From positions 1 through 31,135 of the forward strand of contig CAAGFF010000101.1 in NCBI GenBank assembly GCA_900769055.1: a stretch of DNA of 31,135 nucleotides. The letters run 5' to 3'. Below the pieces are notes generated by a model. The model did not search any database. It saw nothing but the letters and a program-made list of their open reading frames with translations, and was not told the DNA's origin. This document shows positions 25,752 through 31,135 of the stretch, piece by piece. Position numbers and translations under genes: made by a program. The stretch is from an uncultured Prevotella sp. Lineage in GTDB: Bacteria; Bacteroidota; Bacteroidia; Bacteroidales; Bacteroidaceae. Positions within the stretch are counted from its first letter, which is position 1; every line of letters begins with the position of its first letter.

Positions 25752-25814
25752 TTTCAACATTCAACTTTCAACATTCAACATTAAACTTTAAACATTCAAC
25801 ATTAAACTTTAAAC
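25752..25814. repeat. Heptamer tandem array (WTTMAAC unit)
   Basis: Nine consecutive seven-base units such as ATTCAAC, ATTAAAC and TTTAAAC fill 25752-25814 without interruption. They form three copies of a 21-bp higher-order unit: 25773-25793 and 25794-25814 are identical, and 25752-25772 differs at three positions. The array lies in the gap between the T9SS-sorted protein gene and the 852-aa FAS1 gene. There are no spacers, so it is not a CRISPR array. Confidence 0.8.
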
Positions 25815-25839
25815 TTCTATATATATAATAATGTATACT

Positions 25840-28443
25840 CTATTCCACCACTATCTTTATCGCAGCCTTGTCGTTTCCGCTTACAGCCTGCAGCACATAC
25901 AGTCCAGGAACGGTATTGGCAGGAATGCTGAAGCCGCCATCCCTCAACAGGCTCTGGGCATATACCAAGCCGCCGTTGGCCGAGAACATGCGCACCTGAA
26001 CCTGCCATGTCGAGGCACCAGTGAACGTGAGTGGCAGAGTCTCGCCTGCTCTCACCTTAGTCTTGGCAGCCTGCAAGCCAAAGGCTGTGCCCTGCTCCTG
26101 GTCGGCCAGCTCGCTGTCAATGCCTGTCACGAAGTTGTTGTCCGTGATGGTGCTTGCATAGTTAAACCACTTCAGCTGCTCGTTGCCCGGCATATATGCG
26201 TTGTCGAGCATCTGGAGCCTGTAGTCGTAATGAGCCTTGCGCTGAGCCTCGCCAGTATAGATGTAATCGGTGTTGCAAACCACAGCGAACAGCACCTTGT
26301 TGGCTGGTGCGTCGGGCAGTATCATCATCACGTCGCCCTCGCCCATTACCGGCTCAGAGTAGTAGCAGCGTCCGCGCTTGGTTCTGAAGCACAGCTGGCA
26401 CGTCATGTTCTGTCCGAGGGGTTTGAAGTGTATTTTCACGAAGTCGCCCTTGTTGCCGCTGACGTGTATCGGTATGATGTTTGAGCCGCTCCATCCCGGT
26501 GTCGTACGGTACTCCGGCTTCCACCATCCTGCGGAGTCCACCTCGTTGCACTTCGACATCTTGGCATAGCATGTGGCCTTCCATGTCTCCACGTTCGTCA
26601 GCCAGTTGCCTCCGGCTGTGTTGCCCTCGGGCTTGATGTTGCTGAGCCAGTTAGCTGTCAGCAGTGCCCTGGATGCCTCGGTCCATTTGCCGAACTCTAT
26701 GGTTGCCTGCTTTGCCCTGAACTCCATGATGAGACGGCGTGTCTCGTCACCACCTATTGAGTCGGCGATACCGTCGAGAACTCTGTTCTTGCAATATCTC
26801 CATATCCATGGAAGTGCTCCGTCGCCAAAGCGTACAGACAGGAAGTGGGCGAACAGCTCACCATACTGGTTGCCGCCCAGCAGGTTGCGCCATGTGCAGA
26901 GCTGGGCGCCGCTGGAGTTGTACATGTTTACTCCCTCTGCGCTCGGACCTCCGAACGAACCGTCCTGAAGCCATCCCGAATAGCACTCGATAGGCTGGAA
27001 AGGAGCTATCATATTGCTGCCCGACAGGAATCCCATGGATGACGGCACGGCGTTGGGTGTCTTGCTAAGCTCGGCATCGGCCTGCATCGACGTGTTGCCG
27101 CTCTCCTGGAACCATGCGGCATTCTTGCATCCCTCCAAGTCGGCAAACACGGCGTGTATGCCCTCGTGCACGCAGGCATTCTGCTGCCCTACCTGGTCGG
27201 TGACATTTCCTATCAGCGATATGCCGTTCTGCGGATCACCATACTTGCAGTATGTGAAGTCGGGATCGAAGCAAGCCACAGGATAGTACGACAGGTGTAT
27301 CATCGGCCAGCTCTCGTTGTTGTACCATGTTGCGCCCTGCCATCCGCCGCGTGCCAGTGAGTCGGCACCGTCGGTATACAGTCCGCTGCCAAACAGATAG
27401 ATTGTGCTGTAGTAGCCTCTTCTGGCGCGCTTGTCGGGAAGCCAACCAAGGGTGTTGCGGAAATAGCCGAAGTCCTCGTCCATCTTCTTGAGCAGTCCGT
27501 CTATGGCCTCATCGGTGACATAGGCGTTGCGGTTCTTGCCCCAGGCGAAAGCCCACCAGCCGTAGGTCTTCACTCCTACCTGCCCTACGTCCTCGGGCAG
27601 CATCTTCGTTGGTGCTGGTACTCCATCGGGGAAGTCGTAGCGGTAGTTGTAGCACAGCGTAGACTTGTAGTCTGGCCATTTGAATGTGACATTGGGGTCT
27701 TTAATGGTATATGTCAGCGATGCTATGGAGCCGCAAGGTCTCTGGCATGTAACGGTATAGACACCCGGTGCCGAGACGGTAAGCTCGTCTGTGGTGGAGA
27801 CTATCTCCTTGCCCGATGTCCAGTTCCATATCAGCTGGCTGACGTCACCGTCTGCAACAGCCACTGTCGGGCTGAGTGTCAGCGGCTCACCCATATAATA
27901 TTGTGAGGTGTTGGCATCCGTAAGCGTTGCCATCTGGCATGTCTCGTCCAGCTCACCAATCAACCTTACCTCCTTGATACCGCAGGCCTTGTCGCTCTTC
28001 ATGTAGAGTCTGAGCCTGTTGGCGGTATATTCCTGCTTCGTCACGCTTCTGTTCTGGGAGTCGTAAGCGGCAAACTCCAGGTTCTCGCGCTGCCACTCAT
28101 GACCGTCCCATGTCATTATGTAGAAATCGGTGGGCAACAGTATGCTGTCGCCATCCACAGCCCAAAAGATTGTCGAAGAAGTTATGGTGGCATTGTAGCT
28201 CCAGTTCAGCTCCACATACTGGTACTGGCCGAACTGGTCCTGTCCTGCGTAACTGCTCCAATAATCACTTCCTGTGAATTTGCCATCTACAATAATTGAC
28301 AATGGATGCTCGTCCGACTGTACTGATGCGTCAACGCCCGAGACCTTTGTCCCGAGAACAACAGCGCCAAATGATATGTTGGCGACAGACAAGGCAGCGG
28401 CTGCTGCCAATGTCCTGCGAAAGGTAGTTAACAGTTGTTTCAT
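25840..28443 (-). CDS. T9SS-sorted multidomain protein with HExxH domain
   Basis: An 867-residue exported protein. Signal peptide MKQLLTTFRRTLAAAAALSV through about 27; F5/8C (discoidin-like) domain about 30-165 (IIVDGKFTGSDYWSSY, ANRLRLYMKS, IKEVRLIGE); Ig/PKD-like domain about 185-250; and a putative metallopeptidase domain about 260-600 with HEGIH at 426-430 and candidate third ligand Glu447 (WFQESGN). The last 75 residues form a type A T9SS sorting domain (VRMFSANGGLVYAQSLL, then VPGLYVLQAVSG and IKIVVE). It would be secreted through the T9SS to the surface or medium. The domain matches that of the 6306-7568 protein. The ATG at 28443 was chosen over one at 28551, which lacks a sensible signal N-terminus. 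Confidence 0.8.
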   Translation of the reverse strand: MKQLLTTFRRTLAAAAALSVANISFGAVVLGTKVSGVDASVQSDEHPLSIIVDGKFTGSDYWSSYAGQDQFGQYQYVELNWSYNATITSSTIFWAVDGDSILLPTDFYIMTWDGHEWQRENLEFAAYDSQNRSVTKQEYTANRLRLYMKSDKACGIKEVRLIGELDETCQMATLTDANTSQYYMGEPLTLSPTVAVADGDVSQLIWNWTSGKEIVSTTDELTVSAPGVYTVTCQRPCGSIASLTYTIKDPNVTFKWPDYKSTLCYNYRYDFPDGVPAPTKMLPEDVGQVGVKTYGWWAFAWGKNRNAYVTDEAIDGLLKKMDEDFGYFRNTLGWLPDKRARRGYYSTIYLFGSGLYTDGADSLARGGWQGATWYNNESWPMIHLSYYPVACFDPDFTYCKYGDPQNGISLIGNVTDQVGQQNACVHEGIHAVFADLEGCKNAAWFQESGNTSMQADAELSKTPNAVPSSMGFLSGSNMIAPFQPIECYSGWLQDGSFGGPSAEGVNMYNSSGAQLCTWRNLLGGNQYGELFAHFLSVRFGDGALPWIWRYCKNRVLDGIADSIGGDETRRLIMEFRAKQATIEFGKWTEASRALLTANWLSNIKPEGNTAGGNWLTNVETWKATCYAKMSKCNEVDSAGWWKPEYRTTPGWSGSNIIPIHVSGNKGDFVKIHFKPLGQNMTCQLCFRTKRGRCYYSEPVMGEGDVMMILPDAPANKVLFAVVCNTDYIYTGEAQRKAHYDYRLQMLDNAYMPGNEQLKWFNYASTITDNNFVTGIDSELADQEQGTAFGLQAAKTKVRAGETLPLTFTGASTWQVQVRMFSANGGLVYAQSLLRDGGFSIPANTVPGLYVLQAVSGNDKAAIKIVVE

Positions 28444-28499
28444 ATTTAGGTTTTTAAAGTGTCTCGACAGTCGGTCAGATGTTAGATATGGCAAAAATA

Positions 28500-28507
28500 C
28501 AAAATTA
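28500..28507 (-). promoter_or_regulatory. -7 element for the minus-strand locus
   Basis: The minus strand reads TAATTTTG, an exact TAnnTTTG match, 56 nt upstream of the ATG at 28443. No TTG is at the normal -33 distance; the nearest TTTG (28520-28523) is too close at 12 nt. It could drive the T9SS-sorted gene and perhaps the whole downstream cluster. Confidence 0.4.
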
Positions 28508-28590
28508 AAAGTTAACAGCCAAAGCCTTTTCCTATTTTTTTTGATTGTCACGCATTTTTTTGCTCACACAGCCTGATGAGCGGAAAAATA

Positions 28591-28622
28591 GTCTAAATAG
28601 ATAAAAAAAACGTCCAATAGAT
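28591..28622. promoter_or_regulatory. Candidate regulator-binding direct repeat
   Basis: GTCTAAATAGAT (28591-28602) and GTCCAATAGAT (28612-28622) are direct repeats whose left edges are 21 bp and right edges 20 bp apart. They lie about 44-75 bp upstream of the + strand -7 element. The layout would suit an AraC-type activator such as the locus HTCS, but no binding data are implied. Confidence 0.35.
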
Positions 28623-28665
28623 TAATTTTTATATCGACATAACGTCACTTTTCAATATTTTTTGT

Positions 28666-28673
28666 TAGCTTTG
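28666..28673 (+). promoter_or_regulatory. -7 element for the DUF4859 gene
   Basis: TAGCTTTG matches TAnnTTTG exactly and would start a transcript with a leader of about 105 nt before the ATG at 28785. The -33 region has no clear TTG, which suits an activator-dependent promoter. Confidence 0.5.
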
Positions 28674-28784
28674 CGATGTTTAAAGGCGCATAGCCTGCTG
28701 GTGTTGAAAATCACAGACACTAAACCGACTGCAATCAATCATAAAAACAAATAAATAAGTTATTAACCTAAAAACTGTTTAACA

Positions 28785-31135
28785 ATGAGAATTATTACTT
28801 CTAAGACATCACGTCTGTTGTCTTTGGCCGCAGGTCTTCTGATGACTCTGACTGCCAACGCACAGTTCAGTGCCAAGGTGGAACAGTATGCCAACACCGA
28901 CTATTCGTCCGTGGCAGCAAAGTTCAGCCTTACTGAGGTAGCCACACAGCTTGGTACAGACACAGCCACTCTCGTAAAAGCTCTTGACGAGTGGAGCGCA
29001 GCTGGCGCTAATGGAACAGCAAAAATGTTCCAGAGCAAAAACTCTGACGGAACTTTCACAGGCGAGTACAACGGTAACTTTGGTGAGTTCTGGATTGGAC
29101 TCGACGGCGACCTCCACGCTTACGGAGCCGAAAGCGCATTCTTTGGAGGCAACAAATGGGATGCCAACGAGGACCTCTATGCCATTTATGTAGGCCAGTT
29201 CCCCGAATTCCTTGCTGAGGGTGCAGTCATTGACCACACCTTCGCTCTTGTGTATGGTGACAAGACTGCCACATTCGACATCAACTACACTGTAAAGAAA
29301 GTACCCGACATGCCAGATCCGACAACTGTCAAACTCTCTGAGCTGAACGTCATCTGCGAGAAGTCTGTCGACGTTACCCGTCTTGACAACCAAGGCTACG
29401 AGCCTACGCAGATTTCGTTCGACCTCGCAGGCGTAGCCGAGCAGCTTGGCACAGCCAACGAACTGCTGGCACCATCACTTTCAAAATTGATGTATACACT
29501 GGACAGCAACGAATTTGGTACAATCAAGGACTCGCTGACAAACACATTCACGGCAGGAGCACCAGGCTGGTGGTACAAGAGACTGCTCTACGCTGATGGC
29601 GACAACGTTGGTGAGGCAAGCAACGAGTGCGCAGCAAGTGGTTATGGAACAGATGTCCTCTTCTTCGTAGAGGCTATCTCTCTTGACCCAGAGACCGGCA
29701 TGCTTACAGCTAATCTCGGACAGTATCCCGGCAACCTCAAGGCAGATGATACCGTATATACAAGCATATACCTTATATATGGTGACAAGGCTGTGAAACT
29801 CACGGTGAACCTCAAGTGCGAGGCTGCTCCCGTTGAGAGCATAGAAGACATGACAAATGTGGGCAATACTGATGTTGTTCTGCAAGCAAACAACATGTTC
29901 TCTGACTACCAACCCGTTTCGTTCTCTGTCGACATCGAGGCTATAGCTCAGGCTCTTGGCTGCGCCTCAAGCGAGATAACACTGAAGTGCCTTGCTGACG
30001 AGGGTGCATTCTATACTGGCAATCCTACTGCCAACAACGGCGGTTACTGGTTATCAGACGCTGGCTTGGTTTGTAACTGGGGTGCTTCTGCCGCTATGTT
30101 CATAGAGCCTTCAACAGCAAACGACTACAGCTTGTTCAACGCCGGTCTCTATGGTGGTCTTCAGAGCAACGTAGGACAGTCTTATAAGGCAGCACTCTAC
30201 TTCGTAAATGGCGCAAACTACTACACCGTGACTGTTACAATCAACGTTGTACAGAGCGAGATGGTAGACCAGTCTGAATGGGAGATTGTGGCTACACGCC
30301 CAGCAGCCGTGCAGATTATTCCTACAGAAGCCTACTTAGTTGAGGGCAATCAGACCGTCTTCACACTTACTCCAGAGAAGGTAAACGAGCTGATTGGCAC
30401 ATCCGTCCCAGCAATGTATGTTCTCAACAATGAGGAAAAATATACTGAAACAGGCGAGAAGTGGGTTCCCGCAAGCAGATATGAGTGCACCCCGGCACCA
30501 GGCGCATGGGTTGACGAGAACGGTATCGGTACCGGTTGGGGCTCAAGCGCTGCCGTAGGTATATGCTACGACCTCAGCTCTGGTAAGTTCACTATCTTCC
30601 AGATGCCTGGTACTGGCAAGAACGTTATTGGCAACACAATGACAGTGCCAATCTACCTCGTTAACGACGAGACTCACAAGCTGATTGAGGTTAAGTTCAA
30701 CATCCAGTTCGTAGCCGAGCTGAAGACTATGGAGATTGTAGGCGAGAAGACCATCATGCTGCCGATATCTACAGAGTGTGAGGAGCTCTACACAACCATC
30801 GACCTGTCTGACGCTGCAACAGCTCTCGGACTTACCATGGAAGAGCTTGCAGAGAACATGGTTGGTCAGACGGCCTCAGGTCTCTGGAGCGACCCAGTGA
30901 ACATGGAGACAGGCCTCTCGTTCCGCCTCGACGGCTCTTGCGATCCGGCACACATGAGCGACTTGAACATCATAATCGTTCAGGACACCGACGGCAACTA
31001 TCAGGCTATGACCTACACCAACCAGGAGATTGACGACAAGGAGTTCAAGACCACCGTACAGTTCGGTTTCTGCAATGGCGAGAAGCTGTTTGTATACATC
31101 GTCAACCTGCTCAACGAGGCAGAATACACCGGCAT
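28785..31135 (+). CDS. Secreted protein of tandem DUF4859-like domains (3' partial)
   Basis: An open frame of 783 codons from ATG 28785 with no stop before the window ends, so the C-terminus is missing. The signal peptide (MRIITSKTSRLLSLAAGLLM through ANAQ, 27 residues) has no lipobox. At least five repeats resembling DUF4859 follow. Each begins with a helix motif ending in a LG or IG pair: FSLTEVATQLG (47-57), FDLAGVAEQLG (about 212), VDIEAIAQALG (about 380), LTPEKVNELIG (about 526) and DLSDAATALG (about 672). A Gly/Trp-rich strand (GEFWIGLDGD, GWWYKR, GYWLSDAG, GAWVDENG) and a Q-x-P strand (VGQFPEF, LGQYPGN) follow in most. The function of DUF4859 is unknown; surface ligand binding is my inference. 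Whether it ends in a T9SS signal cannot be seen. It is divergent from the importer locus. Confidence 0.8.
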   Translation, partial: MRIITSKTSRLLSLAAGLLMTLTANAQFSAKVEQYANTDYSSVAAKFSLTEVATQLGTDTATLVKALDEWSAAGANGTAKMFQSKNSDGTFTGEYNGNFGEFWIGLDGDLHAYGAESAFFGGNKWDANEDLYAIYVGQFPEFLAEGAVIDHTFALVYGDKTATFDINYTVKKVPDMPDPTTVKLSELNVICEKSVDVTRLDNQGYEPTQISFDLAGVAEQLGTANELLAPSLSKLMYTLDSNEFGTIKDSLTNTFTAGAPGWWYKRLLYADGDNVGEASNECAASGYGTDVLFFVEAISLDPETGMLTANLGQYPGNLKADDTVYTSIYLIYGDKAVKLTVNLKCEAAPVESIEDMTNVGNTDVVLQANNMFSDYQPVSFSVDIEAIAQALGCASSEITLKCLADEGAFYTGNPTANNGGYWLSDAGLVCNWGASAAMFIEPSTANDYSLFNAGLYGGLQSNVGQSYKAALYFVNGANYYTVTVTINVVQSEMVDQSEWEIVATRPAAVQIIPTEAYLVEGNQTVFTLTPEKVNELIGTSVPAMYVLNNEEKYTETGEKWVPASRYECTPAPGAWVDENGIGTGWGSSAAVGICYDLSSGKFTIFQMPGTGKNVIGNTMTVPIYLVNDETHKLIEVKFNIQFVAELKTMEIVGEKTIMLPISTECEELYTTIDLSDAATALGLTMEELAENMVGQTASGLWSDPVNMETGLSFRLDGSCDPAHMSDLNIIIVQDTDGNYQAMTYTNQEIDDKEFKTTVQFGFCNGEKLFVYIVNLLNEAEYTG

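Larger units (their letters stand above)
28444..28784. other. Divergent promoter region, 341 bp
   Basis: This AT-rich interval has no gene. It holds -7 elements pointing outward on each strand (28500-28507 minus, 28666-28673 plus), a direct repeat with 20-21 bp spacing (28591-28622) and an approximately 105-nt leader for the + strand gene. I see no terminator, riboswitch fold or small ORF worth reporting. Shared control of the two flanking transcription units is plausible. Confidence 0.6.

Noticed and set aside
25752..25814. Possible CRISPR array
   Set aside because: The units are directly adjacent heptamers with no unique spacers, and no cas gene is present in the window.
28809..29912. Minus-strand open frames of 194 and 143 codons near the right edge
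   Set aside because: The + strand carries a longer open frame with a signal peptide and repeated domains through the same region, so the minus frames are shadows.
1..31135. tRNA, rRNA or insertion-sequence transposase genes
   Set aside because: No cloverleaf, rRNA stretch or transposase motif was recognised on either strand.

Overview
The window comes from a Bacteroidota chromosome, most likely a Prevotella-like member of the Bacteroidales. This rests on two SusC/SusD outer-membrane importer pairs, a hybrid two-component system (HTCS) regulator, a type IX secretion (T9SS) C-terminal sorting signal, several TAnnTTTG -7 promoter elements typical of this phylum, and AT-rich intergenic DNA with palindromic and seven-base repeats. 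The species cannot be named from the sequence.

Layout. Positions 1-856 carry no conventional gene. They hold two near-identical 105-112 bp palindromic repeats (BIME/MITE-like), GC-rich inverted repeats, two heptamer arrays and a compact + strand transcription unit: a good promoter, tandem leader repeats, a 12-codon ORF and an intrinsic terminator. From 857 to 28443 twelve genes all lie on the minus strand. In transcription order they are: a T9SS-sorted multidomain protein with a putative HExxH metallopeptidase domain (25840-28443); a three-FAS1-domain lipoprotein (23072-25630); SusC-1 and SusD-1; two more FAS1 lipoproteins; SusC-2 and SusD-2; a CotH-family kinase-like protein; a second secreted HExxH protein (6306-7568); the HTCS regulator (2290-6201); a YfcE-like metallophosphoesterase; and an inositol-monophosphatase-family phosphatase. 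The last two look like unrelated housekeeping neighbours. A 341 bp divergent promoter region (28444-28784) separates this block from a + strand gene (28785 to beyond the window end) encoding a secreted protein built of at least five tandem DUF4859-like domains.

Interpretation. The block has the form of a polysaccharide utilisation locus: importers, surface lipoproteins, and an HTCS with a periplasmic sensor. It encodes no recognisable glycoside hydrolase, polysaccharide lyase or sulfatase. Instead it has two proteins sharing a homologous putative zinc-peptidase domain, three FAS1 lipoproteins, a CotH-type kinase and, divergently, a DUF4859 protein. I infer capture and import of a protein- or peptide-derived ligand (for example glycoprotein fragments) rather than a classical glycan. 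FAS1 lipoproteins would act as surface subunits of the SusCD complexes and the HTCS as local regulator. The substrate is not visible in the sequence.
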